A stretch of DNA of 64,000 bases. Source: Cymbomonas tetramitiformis (taxonomy: Eukaryota; Chlorophyta; Pyramimonadophyceae; Pyramimonadales; Pyramimonadaceae). Below the pieces are notes generated by a model. The model was not told the DNA's origin. It ran no database searches and worked only from the letters and a program-made list of their open reading frames with translations. Of the stretch, positions 43,732 through 57,600 are shown in pieces. The stretch covers positions 17,010 through 81,009 of the forward strand of contig LGRX02027218.1 of the NCBI GenBank assembly GCA_001247695.2, read 5' to 3'. How positions within the stretch are numbered: position 1 is the first letter of the stretch; every line of letters begins with the position of its first letter. The position numbers and the translations under genes were made by a program.

Positions 43732-46700
43732 TAATGAACAATGAAATCAGTGATGGTACCGAAGTTGACTTTGGTATCGAAGCTAATGGAGAATCAATCA
43801 AGAAGTGTCTGTAATGACAACAACTTAGTACACGCTGCATTTTCGTACTTGATGAATGGCTGGTATGTTATTTCATTATGACTAGAACATGGCATTGCCT
43901 AGTGATATGTGTATCTTCTTCAGTACATGATCACTTATCTCAATTGTGCCCATTTTATTTTTGGGCGCACACTATTCAGAGACTTGTCGTGGTAAGGAAG
44001 TATGAAGGATGAATGTGTCATTTCAATCCGATAGAATTGTGACTTGTTGATGACTATAAAATTTCTGTCACTTTCTAGAATGAGGATGAACTACGCTTGG
44101 AAACTATCTGCAGATTGCGGGTTCAAGTTCTGCCATGGCTTTTCCCAAGACTTCGTGGTCTAATGATCGAGGCAACAAATTTCTAAACATTCCAGAATGA
44201 GTTTTCAGAGAGTCATAATTCCTCAATGAAGCATGTGTGTCTTATGTGCCAAAATGATATGAAACCACAAGTATGATGTCAATCTATATGTGGATGGTTT
44301 ATACCATTGTATGCTATTCCACAAATATATAATGATGTCAGTATAAAACTTTGGACAATTGCAACTCAGTACAAACTTGAGTGCATTCAAGTCCACTTGT
44401 ATGCTCAGAATCTGAATCTAATGTACTTTCTATATGCACAGGATGTAAAACTCTTTTCCTATTTCAGATGATGAAACCTTTATTCCCTTATTAGGTGCAA
44501 TACCTTGTCTTAAGGAATAGTCATTTTCAATACAAGTTTCAATCGATTTTTTCAAATCTGTCACTTTTATGATGATCAGATTGGTCAACTTTACAGCATA
44601 ACCACTTCCCTTCGCTGAAGGAGATGACTCCCATCATAGGGTGGTATATTGGCTGTTTTCATATGACACATGGAAAACATGAGTAACTCTTGGAGAATTT
44701 CGGGATAAACATCCTGAATTGGCTGTGCTTGATTGCTCTATGCCCAAGAATGATCGAAGAGATTGCTTGCCATCTTTTAGCCATATGGCGTAGAGGCTGT
44801 TTAACAACGGTTGGGTCATAAGCTGGATAGCTATGTTAGCTATGTTGGAGGCTGAATAGCCATGATTTGCACAGATTCTGTCTTCCATGATGAACAGACC
44901 TTTGAGATATGGTGTCTGATGAATCAATACTTTTGACAACAACTCAACCTTTAGGTATGATGAAGAGCTGATAATCTTTGCTGCACTACAATTGTTTAAT
45001 GTGCACTACTGAAATGCCTCGTGATATAATAATATCACAGGATAGGCATTGCTCAATGGCGGTATGATCAGATATGTAATGATTAATGACGACAAGATGG
45101 TTGGTATGGCTCATTCAGTAGGCATGATTACCTTAAAGAGATGCCAATACACGGATACATTTCAAGACATAAGGGCAATAGGCTTATTGTATAGTCTTCA
45201 AAGGCAGCTAGCATTTATGCTGCATTGGTCAGCTCAGTGGCTTTGACCTATCTAGGTGTTGTACTCAGGCCGTAGCCTGCATATTGCATTGAGTAATCTT
45301 GACACCTTTAGTGATCTAATCAGATGATATGTATGAAATATCAAGAATGGTTGCCCTTTTTCAATGATCATCGGTGGCAGAGGCTATGGTGCTTGCACCG
45401 TGTCAATATACAATTCTAGTCTGAATATGTGCTAGACCAGATGAATACAATGTCTAGGTCTTCAAAATCAAGCTCATATGTATGTCATGGCTGATGACCT
45501 TAGAAATGTTTGATACATATATGTGTCAACTTCATGGAGTTCTGCATGGTTTGACTGTATATAGTCGGGCTTACCAAAACAAAAACAATGATGCAACTTA
45601 CTTGTTTTATTATTTGTCTTTATTATTTACGTTTTGGTTTTTAGTTGTATTTTTAGCTTATCATCTTCCCCCCTCAAGGAAGTGTATTGCTAGGCGGTTG
45701 TCAAGCGCCGTTTAAATACAACAGAGGTCCGACCTCTATGTGATGACGTGATAGCTTTCTATGAAGCTGGATAGCAGTTCTCGGGATGCAGCCCAAATCA
45801 ACGTCATCAGCGTGGGTCATATAGTGCCCATGCTTGTGTTGTATAAAATACAACACTACCCTCCAGCGAAGTGGTTTGCTATTACCATCATCGTATGCTG
45901 TGGGATATCAAATATGTGATTAGAGAGCATGGATATATATATACCATGTTTGTCAATATCGGAGAGACTGTGTCTTCTTTAAAATCCTCATGATTATATG
46001 TATAATGGTGCTACACTGATGTCAACACCTTCTCTCTGAGTGATTTATTGATTTCAGATGTGATGTCGTGGCATAAAACATGCCCACGTCATTGGCACGA
46101 GTCATGTTGTGTCCATGCATACGCGATCATAGCACAGGTCACAATACAGTGCCCGAGCATACGTGATTTTAGCGTAGGTCACATTGTGCCTCATTTATTA
46201 CATCTGAGAATATCTGTTACTTATCTTTGTGAGTCTAGACAACATTGTGCTGATTGCAATGCTTTTTCTGATGATTTATTTATCACAGGTTATACCAATT
46301 GTGATGATCAGTCCAGTGCAAAATATGTCACCGGAATGTACAGGGATTGTGAATGATTGCAATCCAGCCGGAGGAATAGTCTCAACAGCTATTCTGTACT
46401 AATGAATTCATCGGAGTTATACTCATTTCGATGATTCGAAACCCATGTCATTTGTAGTAATGACAACTCACATGGATATATAGGGTTTTTACCAGAATGC
46501 CTTTATGTGATGTCAACATATTATGAACAATTCACTTGCATCTTAGGACAAAGGAGTTACGCTTGGAAGGTCTTGCATGGTGGTCTCCCAACAGTTATCA
46601 GCTGTTATTCAGGTGCCACATTCTGCCTTCAGTACTGGGACTATATCAACCAGTCCTACAGCGATGCACCTGTCCTTCCCACTCTTATGTACGGCTATAG

Positions 46701-49172
46701 TGCCAAGTGTATCAGGTGGGAAATGTATATATATATACATTATATAACTATCATCTTCTGATCCAGGATATGCAATTAAGCATGGTATCAGGTTATATGT
46801 TATGTATATAGTTCAGGATTCCGAACTTACTCGAGGATGTAGATGCTGAGCAATAGTCAACTTATAGTGATTGGGATGTAGTTTCCCATCCGATTTTACA
46901 CTTGGTTAGTGATGGTGGATTTAATGTTGTACAGATTTCAACGTTACTTGTGGATGCAGTGGTTTTATCTAAAGCAATCCATCAGTAATCACCAGATCGA
47001 AATATAAATGGATATGTGTGTAATCCTATCCACCTTCATCCCTCCTCAAGGAAGTGTGAACTATAGGCTTGTCAGTTGCCTATATACCTCATGATATAGC
47101 ATGCAATCCTATAGGAAGCAGCTGTTACAGTTTTAGGGTTGCAGCCCTACAGTTCTTGGGTTGTAGCCCTGCAGTTTTTGGGATGTAGCCCTACAGTTCT
47201 TGGGTTGTTGCCCAAAATATTATCATGTCTGTGCTGATTACAGCATGATATATATATATGCCAAACACGAAGTGTATCCAATATTTAGGTGGCATTTAGG
47301 GTATGTAACGTTACAGTGACCCCTATGTCCCACAGTGTGTTTAGGGTGTTACTTGGTATCAGCAACCCTAAAATATGTTAAATTAAAGCAGTATAAACAT
47401 TTTGCAAAGATATATAAGCAAAACTGCATTTAATTTCACAATGTATGTTACGTGGTTTGCAGGAGGTATGTTACACCCCTGACACACACATGTAATTTTT
47501 AGGGTGTTACATGGTGTTACAAGTGCTGCATAAATCAGGGATTATTTATTGATAGCTGAATAATCAGATCAGCAAAAAAAATCAACCCGAATTTTTCATT
47601 TTGAAATCATGCGTAAAACATTTTTACGCATTTCGTAACAGCAAATATGTACACCCCTACATATTACACACCTAATATCTAGGGTGTTACTTGAGATATG
47701 AACATGGTCATTATGTTTTTATGATACCTCAACAGGTATAAAATCATAATTTAAAATAAAATGGGCTCGAAATTTCAATTTTGAAATTTATCGCCAACGA
47801 TTTTCACCCATTTTACAGCTTTTTTGACCATCCGATTTATTACCTCAGTAACATATCTCGGTGTGTATGTAAGTTGCAAGCTACAGAACTACTGCAACTT
47901 ACTTCACTTTTGCACATGACAAATTTCATGGCATAATAGTGAATATATCCAAAAATCAACATGTGTGGTTGATCAAAATGTGGGTTTTACTGATTTGAAA
48001 CCCATGGAAGTTAATGCACTTCCTGATGATATATTAGATGTATCAACTGTAAGCGGACTAACCACTTAGGTGATAACTTATCAGATCCTATGATATGTTT
48101 GAGCATATGGCTGTGCACTAAGAGCATATCAAAAGGATATCTCTAGATTTCAAACATATCAGGACACAGCTTGAATATAATCCAAGCAGTTTAGCACAAC
48201 ACATGTATATGTGTGTGTGTCCACAACAACCTATGTCAGCTCAATATATATATGTACTGATCTGAGTAGGTACATGCTTTTGTGCTGATCAATACTGAGT
48301 CAATTGTCAAAATGCAGTATAGTGGTTGTTGTTGCTCCAGCGATATGTGAGAGTGGATGGACTGTGCTCAACAGTTACCAGCTGTTGTAATGAGCACAGT
48401 GTTTTGCCTTCGGGTCTGGAGATATCTCCATCCAGCCCTACAGCATGTTGTTTTATCCTGCTCCCATATCTATCGCCATCTCTGACATTCCACACGCACA
48501 TGTGTTTGTGGAATGGTATCTATATTACCATGCACATAATGGACATTATAGTTGATCATTCACTCTGAGTCAGTGAATGTCATCATATACAGTAATATCA
48601 GTGTGTGTGCAATGTGCAGTACTTGCTGATTAGTACTTTGTAAGTGTGTGTGTGTTCACTTTACACACTTGCAGGAAGGTGACTTCTGGTATTACAATAT
48701 TCCCAGATAGTTTATCATGCAGGATGGTGATCAGCATACCATGTACTGAATAAATCTAGCATGATATATATCAGGTTAGGGGTTATTGTAATCCTGTTAT
48801 AATCTCATTCACAATAATGAGTTGCTTGTTTATTTTACATGTAGCTCCGGTGTGCATTCCATCCAGTAATCCACCATAGAACGTGCATGTGATCCGAAGA
48901 GCATCTCGGCTCCACCGGGACATGACGAGCTAATTATGGTGTTGAGATTACTCGCAGGCACCTTATACTAACACGAGTTCTAATATAACTTAGCATGCAC
49001 TGCAATATGCTTGTGCAATGTTCAATATATTGCAATATGATGCTAGTGTTCCAGTTGTTAACGTGATCAAACTGGTATATATACTACAGCCGGTATCGTG
49101 ATCAAGCTGTATTGGTGATGCATGCACAATTCACAGTGTTGCAGTCACTCAGTATATAATGTATATGTGGTG

Positions 49173-49740
49173 TGTAACAAACGCCGGCTTCTCATGGTAC
49201 CGCGCCGGGTTTGTCCAGCTGGTGACACGCGTGACAGAGGTGACAGTGTGACAGGCTTTGCTGAGATGACCGCCTGAGAGATGCAGACCTGCCAGAGAAG
49301 ATATGGTCATTATCGGGTGATCAGGGAATGGTAAGATGAAGATGGCAGTGACTCCTTTGCCACTGACGTGTCAGTCAGAATGTGGTGAACGGTAACATTG
49401 TTAGAGCTGGCATGGAATAATGACTTTCCATTGGCCAGATGAAGATTTGAGGGCTAGAACCCGTTACAGTTTTGGGAAATGTGACAGAGCATTGAGATAT
49501 AAGTAAACTCAGACCATAGGTCAGGGTAGTGGACTCATTATTGTTTTGCTTCGCAAGTACTAGGTGGCTGTTCGCGTGCCGGTGCTAGAGTGCTAAGACA
49601 GTTCTGCTCACAGCTTTTGTGCACAATAATTCGTATTTTGTGGTTATTATACCAAGTTTGATGAATATGTTTTACTGCTGTTTTCATACTTTTTCAAAAC
49701 AATAATGTCCTGCGCGGAGCGGCTTTTTATTTCAGTGTTA
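49173..49740 (+). repeat. 5' LTR of the Gypsy element (right limit uncertain)
   Basis: The left edge is fixed by the break in LARD homology at 49172. The right edge cannot be set because the 3' LTR is outside the window; candidates for the final CA lie between 49640 and 49740. No clear tRNA primer-binding site was recognised. Confidence 0.5.
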
Positions 49741-49812
49741 ATCCAGAAGTAAAGACCCTTTGGCGAGAAGTCAGCAGCAGTTTGTAAGAGCGGATTCGGA
49801 AGTCAGGCGACT

Positions 49813-51244
49813 CCAGGGGCACCCACGGTGCACTGGCGGACCCTTCTTCTTCCCTGAACTTGGTGGTACTTGCACTGAAAGAGGTCACCAGCGACGGCGG
49901 CAACGGATCAGCTCTGAATTCACTGGTTGATGAGCGGCCTTCTTCTATCCGGTGATATGCTCAGCACCTTGTTCTGCAGTGAATCCAGGGGCACCCCTGG
50001 TGCACTGGCCTAACTGCTAACAGGTGTTCTTCAGTTTAGAGCTAATCAGCACGGCATGAGCTTGGGCGGCGGCGGCGACAGAGTGGATCAGCAGTGAATG
50101 TCCACCTTGATGAGCTACTTCTCAGTGGTTTCTCCAGCTGGCCACCTTGTCTGAAGTGAATCCAGGGGCACCCCTGGTGCACTGGCCTAACTGAAAGGCA
50201 AGTGTGCGTGACCTGGAAGCTAATCAGCGGCGGCATCAGCCTGGACTTACTAGTTAAAAGCGGATCAGCAGTGAGTTGCTGCTCTATGTCTGGAACTTCA
50301 CCTTACGGTTTCTTTGGCAGCTCCACCCTGTTTGACGGTTAATCCAGGGACACCCCTGGTGTACTGGCCTAAACCTGAAGTAGGAAAGAGCTTGCCAGAG
50401 GACTAGCGGCGACATTAGCTCTGAAGGCGACAAGTGAGTGGTCTTTTTATGCAATATTCACTGGTGTGATACAGCTATCTGGTGGATTCAGAGTTAATTA
50501 CTTGCCCAGCCTGGAGTGCTGCTTACCACTGGAGGGACTTTCTAGTTCTTTATCATAATGTGTGGGAGAATTCTTTTATCTTTTCTACAGTATTGGTTAG
50601 CTGGTGAGGCCCTCATATCACCAGTGACCTTCTGAATTAGCAGTGGTGTTGCGAATCCAGGGGTGCTCAGCACACTGGCTTATTAGCTCCCAACTCTGTG
50701 TGGCGACTTTGTTCTTGCTTACTGGACCGGGGGGTGAACTTCCATGCCAACTCCGGTACCCTTGATTAGCAGTGGTGTTGTGAATCCAGGGGTGCTCAGC
50801 ACACTGGCCTAGCTCACACCGCTGCGTATTTGTGCTATTCCTGGTGCCTTGGTGGAGGAGGAGTTGTCCTCATGTTCTCTGTGCTTTTGATGAACTTTGG
50901 CTCAGCTAATCCAGGGGTGCTCAGCACACTGGCCCAGCTTTAAGCCCTTCTTGCACGAATATTCTGCATCTGCTGCGGATTCAGAGCGTTGAGACACAGT
51001 GCTGGACGTTTAGGCTTTCGCTGGCTGCACGCGTTTCGTTCTTCCGCTTGTTCAGAACGGTGCTAATCCAGGGGCACTCAGTGCACTGGCCCAAACCAGT
51101 CTGAATTAAGCTTCCGTCCTACATCTGCTGCTGATTCAGAGCGCTTACACGTGGTGCTGGACCTCTGGGCTTGCGCTGGCTGCACGCACCGCGTATTTTT
51201 GCCTGGTCAGCGCGAGGTGAATCCAGGGGCACTCAGTGCACTGG
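49813..51244 (+). repeat. Nine dispersed 22-24 nt hairpins with covariation in the Gypsy leader
   Basis: Copies are at 49813, 49985, 50162, 50344 (24 nt each) and 50657, 50786, 50911, 51068, 51223 (22 nt each). All read CCAG-GG-[5-bp arm]-loop-[5-bp arm]-A-CTGG, and seven of the nine are preceded by AATC or its close variant. The inner arm varies in compensated pairs: GCACC/GGTGC, ACACC/GGTGT, GTGCT/AGCAC, GCACT/AGTGC. The loop is CAC or CCT in the first four and a single C in the rest. Spacing is 110-310 bp. The structure is seen; packaging, priming or translation roles are guesses. Confidence 0.85.
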
Positions 51245-51458
51245 CCTAAACCAGCCTGAATCAGGCCTCCAGTCTGCTGGTGAACGAGCTTTGCGCTGAG
51301 GGAGGGGACTCTTCCTTGGTCCCACTTGCTGAGCATTAACGCAGTACTTTACCACGGAGGGTGAGGCGGAGCCAAGCGCTGCCTCTGCCCAGTCCAGAGA
51401 TCGTGAGGCACGACGACTGGCGCGAGAGAGGGTCAGTCAGGATCTTGACACGGGATAT
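51245..51458 (+). other. End of the Gypsy leader
   Basis: GC-rich, with no further hairpin copies. It leads into the ATG at 51459 that opens gag. Confidence 0.4.
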
Positions 51459-54400
51459 ATGAGCACAGAGGGGTCGGGTCCAGAATCCATCCCCTCCACA
51501 CCGGTATCACCAGTAGCAGCAGTGCTCGCAGCAGCAGCAGCAGCCTCAGAGCCTGCAGCCAATCAGTTCCTCTTTGCGTTTGACGACGTAGACGAGATGG
51601 GCCATTATGACAAGGATAGTCACACGCTTGTATGACAAGGATGATGTCAAGCTCCACTACACTGGTGGCAAGAACGAGGATAGGGCGCTCTTTATCAGGC
51701 GTTTCGTTGACATGGTAGCAAAAGTACAGCGGGCTTACGAGGCTAGGAAGCGCAGGCACATGAGGTCAGCGGCTTTTCACGCGCTCAGTCAGCAGGCGAA
51801 GAAGGCTTTCGTTGACTCCAAGCAAGACTACAGATCGTTGTGGGATAGCCTGCCCTCGTTCCTAGCAGGGGACGATCATTCAACCTCAGTCGCCTATGAC
51901 TAGTGGTGCGCTGCATATCTGAAGGATGGCATCATGGCCTCACACTCGTGTCATGTCTTGAGGGATCTCACCACGAGAGACGCTTTTCAGGGCTCAGTGC
52001 GCTGCGCACAACCTCCTTTCCATGAGCTGGCGCCAGGAGCGACATGGGCAGTCTGCAAGGTGTTCGAGGAAGGCGATGCCGATGGCGAAGAGTCTGATGA
52101 GTGGGAAAGCGAGGGAACCTCCACTAAGCGTCTCACGGGGACAGATGGCACGGAGGATTCTCACTATTTTTGGGCCTTGAGGGCTTTCATTGCAGAGCTC
52201 GAAGCCAAGTTCCTGATGAAGGGCACCAAGGAGAAGGAGGGCCTGTTGATAGCCAAGTCGCAGACCACCGAGCAGGACGGCCTCGCCTACGTGAAGAGCT
52301 GTCGCCGCAGGGAAGCAGCGCTCAACGCCGGCAAGATGGCGGAGGACCCCATTGTCAGGCAGGACATCGAGGAGTGCATTAAGGGTCTGCGCACCAAAGA
52401 GTACCGGGATCGCGTGTCCGAGCAGTTACGAGTCAGTCATCCTGCCCCCAACAAGGTCACGTGGGAGGACCTGGAGGTCATCGTGGAGGTGCAGGACAAG
52501 CTTAAGAACGATGCGGAGTCTTGGGCTCTCGCACTCCAGCAGGAGCTGGTTCGCAGGCTCACCTGCGTGTACTCTTGCTACGAGGCCAGGCAGCTGGGGC
52601 TTGACCTGGCTGCACTAGTGTCCGCCATGAGGCGCTCTGGTCCTGCCCCCAAGACCGGAGACAGACGCAGGGACCCCAGGAAGAAGGAGTCAACACAGCA
52701 TGGTGGTGATGACGCCAAGAAGCCTTCGAGGGAGGTGAACAATGCAGAACGCCAGAAGCCCACCTACGGCAGGGTTCCACCACATGACGCTTCAAAGGAG
52801 TTCCAGTGTGATTGGTGCTTCACACGCTTGCCCCACCCTCCGGAGCGTTGCTACACGGGGTGCCGTGATGCCCGCGTGCCTCCGAACTTCCACAAGGACA
52901 GGCAGAACTCGAGGTGGCCGAATGAGGTCAAGAATGCCCAGATGCGTGCTTACAACATCGCGCACCGCTTCGAGAACAACAAGATGGGGATCACCACGAA
53001 GGAGTGGCTTAAGCTGCCAGAGGCCAAGCAGAAGCAACCGCAGCAGCAGCAGCAGCAGCAGGTGGCAGCCAGCGCTGAGGTCAAGGAGAAGCTCGCTGCA
53101 GAGTTGACAGGCCTTCAGACAGGGACACCTCCAAAGGGGGACAAGGGCGCCGATGCACAGGCCCAGTCAGAGGACAGCGATGCTGAGACTGAGTACAACT
53201 CCAACTTCAACCAGCAGGCTGAGTATGAGGAGGATGAGAAGGACTGCCCTGCTGATGATGGGCTGGAAGATAGTCATGATGTTGGCATCAGTCACGCACC
53301 AGGTCTCCAGGCCAGGGCCGCAGTCGCCCTGGGCAGCACTCAGAAGATGCAGAGCTTCCAGGTCAAGACGCCGGAGGAGTTCGACAAGGCCGCTCAGGTG
53401 CCCAGAGCCGTTCCTCCCAACGTCCTCAGCAGGAAGTTTCACCTGCTGGCTTCCAACCTTCGCAGTTCCGTGCGCACTTGCTCGCAGATTGCGGCCATTT
53501 TGATATCCCAGCACGCCATCGACCTCCCAAAGGACATCGAGAACCTCCTGGCGCTGGAGGAGCTCATGGGCAACGAGCCGAATAATGCGACAGAGCAACC
53601 CACCGAGGTCAACGAGCATGAACTTGAGGACGCGCACGCCACAGTGGTGCAGGGGGTAAGAGAGGGAGCAGATAGTGCAGAACACCGCACGACCGAGGAG
53701 GTGCCGCTGGACGAGATGCCCGACGGCGTGGTCGACAGTGCCGCCGCCCGGTGTGCAGCCGCTGCCTGTGTGAACGACCTGGGGGTGGTTGACTTCAGCG
53801 ACCATGGACATGTTCGAGCTGGCACCATCAAGACCCACGCCTACGACGCGCTGAGGGCGAAGATGAAGCAGCACCTGACCGACGAGCAGGTGTTGCTGAT
53901 GACTCAGGTTCAGCCCATCTGCAAGTTGCAGAATGCCACCCTGTATGAGGGTCTGGCGTTGGTGTCGTCTGGTGGTGAGCTTATGCTGTATCGGGCAATC
54001 CTCATGGACACCGGCGCCAACTGCAACATCATCTCCATCGCGGTCGTGAGGCGGCTGGGCCTCACGGTGTACGAGGCCAGCACCGACGCCAAGGTCACCA
54101 GGTGTGACAACAGCCCTACGAAGTTCACGCATTACTGCTATGTGGACGTCATACTGGCTGCGGGCACACCGCACATGACGCTTCACCGGTTGTACGCCTT
54201 CGTGACCTTCGAGCCCGAGAACTCTTGGGATCTGCTGATAGGCACCGGGCCGATGAAGAATTCCTTGATGATCGACCTCAAGCTTGGACGTGGCGTGGCC
54301 GTGTCACATGCGCCAACAATTTTGGGCATGGATGCTCAGGTGGTGCTTCCGTTGGTTGACATGACACCACCCAGGCGTCCCGACCTGCCCAGGCGGGTGG

Positions 54401-54640
54401 ACCCAGCGGTGTGTCTGAATTCGGAAATCTTTGGGCAAGGAATGGAGTGTGAGTGGCTAAAGCACCCACCTCTGAGCACAAGGGAGGAGAGATTTGCTGC
54501 TTCTGGGATTCAGCTTGAGCACATCGATGACAATGACGAGTCACCATTGGGTCACCAGCGCCTTCGCCAAGACCTCTTGCTGACCGCCCACGACCTCGAG
54601 CCATCACGCGAGCGGAGCTCGAGGAAAAGTGCAGTGTCGC
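51459..54640 (+). pseudogene. Gypsy gag and aspartic protease (damaged)
   Basis: ATG 51459 starts MSTEGSGPESI with an Ala run; the frame fails at 51633 because an 11-bp motif (ATGACAAGGAT) is duplicated 25 bp apart. It resumes as LYDKDDVKLHYTGG, meets an in-frame TAG at 51901 and continues from 51904. Capsid-like helices (LAYVKSCRRREAALNAGK) are followed by a possible zinc cluster CDWC...C...C at about 52808-52863, a Gln run (53039-53062) and acidic spacers. The retropepsin has catalytic DTGAN at 54007 and WDLLIGTGPM near 54229. The frame runs into hAT sequence near 54630. Gag would form particles and protease would mature them; this copy could not make a full product. Confidence 0.7.
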
Positions 54641-57600
54641 TGTCATCCGATATCGGACACAGGTCCGGATTTGAGAAAAGCATAGGTCCCATATAGGTCC
54701 GCGCGGTCCATCATAATACTTCGACAGGTCCCCTATAGGTCCGCGCGGTCCCAAAAAATTCGGTCCCAAAATATCAAAAATGTATGGATCTCGCTAGAAC
54801 AAGCGTGCTTGCGGACCGAATGTGATATGTGACTTCGCTTATATCTTATAGGAATAAACTAAGGTACATCACAAGTTTAAATTCACGATCGTCGGGGCTT
54901 CAGAAGTGAAAATTTACACTTTCGAGAACACATGTAAGAGCATAACAAATCGGTGAAAACTCCACGGAAATAATATAAATTAAACCTTTCCCATACATAA
55001 GAAAATAATGTCACGAAACCATATCAAACTGATAAAACAAATCGAAAACCAGAAACGAAAACAATATCACTGAGTGCGGCCTACTTAAATATCCTTTCGA
55101 GCTATTGCGGCCTTTTTCACAAATACCCAGTCTTTATCCACACCATAGTTGGCAACTTCCAACTGGTGCTTGTAAATAAATCGATCATGTGCATAATAAA
55201 AAGCTTGCCACCCTTTCAACTTGCCAGAGCGTTGCACATATTTGAACACGCCAATGTACCAACCTCTGTCAAAACGATAGGCTATCCATTTGCCTTTAAG
55301 TGATTGCGTAGTAAGCTCTTCAGGAGCTTTTGACACTAAATTGAATCCATCTGGCGGTACAAAGTCATCTAAACACTGGGATTCCTGGACATTATCACTC
55401 TGACCCTCTTCTGCCATGACATCGGCCTCAACTGAGTCCTCATTGATATCATCGTTGGCGTCATTGGTAACATCGTCCTGCTCATCATCATCGCTTGCAT
55501 CGAAAATGCCTTCCAGCACAGCCTTCGCATCACATCGATTTGATTTCCTGTTTTTCTTTGGCTTTGCACACCGAACTGACTTGCCACTATTTCGGGCTTT
55601 CGCTGCACACCAGAGCTTATACGCTCGCATGCAGATGTCATGAACAGCCCGTTTGTCGGAAATAGCTGGCCCATTGATATTGACCATCATCAACATAGAA
55701 AGCAAAGAGCTGCCCATACGATTACGCTTGTCTGTTTTGATCCCATTCATACAAGAAAAGCCGCGCTCACAAGGAGCATTGGCTAAAGGTAATATCATTC
55801 TGACGGCGACAATGCGCAAAATCTGCTCAAATGTTGAGCAGTGCCTTGCACTTTTGAAATAGTGCTCCCAAAACTCGTCAAACGCCATTAAGGATTGAGC
55901 TGCGGCCACACCTTCGACTGCGGCCTGCAGTGCTTTCTTATCATCATTTTCCTCAGCTTCTTTCAACTTCTAATCTGCTGCCGCCTGTGCCTCCTGTGCA
56001 CCTGCTATGCGATTGCTGATATCCGATTTCAGCGCCTCCCATTGCTCAAGAGTTACTTCTGTGTTGAAGCTCTCAGGTGCCTTCGAAAAGTGATTCATCA
56101 ACAACTCCAATTCCCCATCCCCATAATCACTCACCAAATTGTCATCTGTTGGAAAATTTGTAGGTGTAAATATACCGAATGCTGCGATAATATCTCGAGG
56201 GGGAAACCTGTCTTCGAATTCCGCAAACAGAGCCTCAGCAAATAATTTGATGTGCTGCACCACCACTGTATAGTCTGCATCAACATACTGCACTCGATAT
56301 TCACCTTGTGGGTGCTTAAAGAGAAAAGAGTCGGATTTTTCCGAATTCATTTTCAGAAGAGCTTTCAGTGTTACTCCACCTGGCGTCGCGGGTGCAATAT
56401 ATAAAGTTTGCAAACCACGCTTCGTTGACTCCACTAAACCCATAGCATAATCATAGTCTACCGTGTCTTTCTGCAGGCTGACACTCAAAATATTTAACTT
56501 GCTGAAAAAGTCTTTGTGAAAAGCTAACGTGGCTAGAAACGTGAAGGAAGTGACCTCCTTGTGTAAGACACTTGCCACTGCACACCCAGAAGCTTGCAAC
56601 CTAAACTCTTCCTCAAGTGCTGGCAATAACTTGTAAATAGACTCCACACTGTCACCCTTCGAAAGCCACCGAGTGACGACGTCAGAGAGCACTACTGTTG
56701 TGCCTTCGAAGCCTAATGCCTTCTGGATCGAGGCAAACCTGTGACCTCGTTTTGCTGAGCGGTTGAAATAGGAAGCGAGGCTGTGTAGTGTACTCTCAAA
56801 AGTTGAAAAGAAGGGAATGTCTTTACCAGCCCCTTTAGCACTGAGCTGCAGTTTGTGTGCCATACAGTGAAAAGAAAGCATACAGGGGTTCATGCACAGG
56901 TCCCCAATACGCAAGCGGATTGCAACTCCATTATCGGCACCAGTCATAACAGAGCACCCGTCACTCCCAAAGGCAAAAAAAGTCTCAGGCGACAAATCCC
57001 ATGCTCGCACTTTATCCACGATAGCTTGTGCAATAGATGAAGAATCAGCTGTTTCAAGGGGAACCAAGCCAAGGAACCGTGTAGCTGGTCTCCCCTCACG
57101 CACATACCAGACATATATCACCATCTCCTCAATATTTCCGATATCGTTGCTCTCATCAACAGCAATTGCAAAAGCAGGAGAAGATTTCACCTTAGCTAAT
57201 ATATCTTGCCTGATGACCCCTGCGATAAACCGCACGAATTCCTTGCAAGCATCCTTGTTACGGTATGCCTCCACGCCCAAATTGAAGCGTGAAGTCAATC
57301 CATCATCCAAGAAGAGAGACTCAGCTGAGAGGCACATAGAATGAAACTTTTCAGGAGGTATATTCAACTTAGCGATCTCGTATGCTTTGTGAAATAAGTT
57401 GACGAGGCCCGCACGCTCCTTCAGCAACGCATTTTCTTCAGCTATTTCCCAGCACCTGCGTTGCTGTATTGCGTTCTTTGTTGCCCACACATGATCCGAA
57501 CTCCCTTCGTGTAAAGCTATCACCTCTTGCCTCATACGCCCACAACCTGGATGAACAAAAATATTTATCTGCTTGGCTGCGATACAGGTTGAGCAGGTCA

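Larger units (their letters stand above)
39969..49172 (-). mobile_element. LARD element 3, reverse orientation, cut by the Gypsy element
   Basis: The 3' LTR (39969-40616) adjoins the conserved polypurine tract, and the interior matches element 1 from about 10000 back to about 2000 with many indels. It ends exactly where the Gypsy LTR begins (GTATATGTGGTG, then TGTAACAAACG). The remainder with the 5' LTR would lie beyond the window. A TA-flanked MITE sits at 43193-43731. No coding potential is visible. Confidence 0.8.

Noticed and set aside
49813..51244. CRISPR-like array
   Set aside because: Repeats are short, unevenly spaced (110-310 bp), covarying and within a eukaryotic retrotransposon leader; no cas genes.
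53167..54186. 339-codon minus-strand frame
   Set aside because: Antisense shadow of Gypsy gag and protease; no domain.
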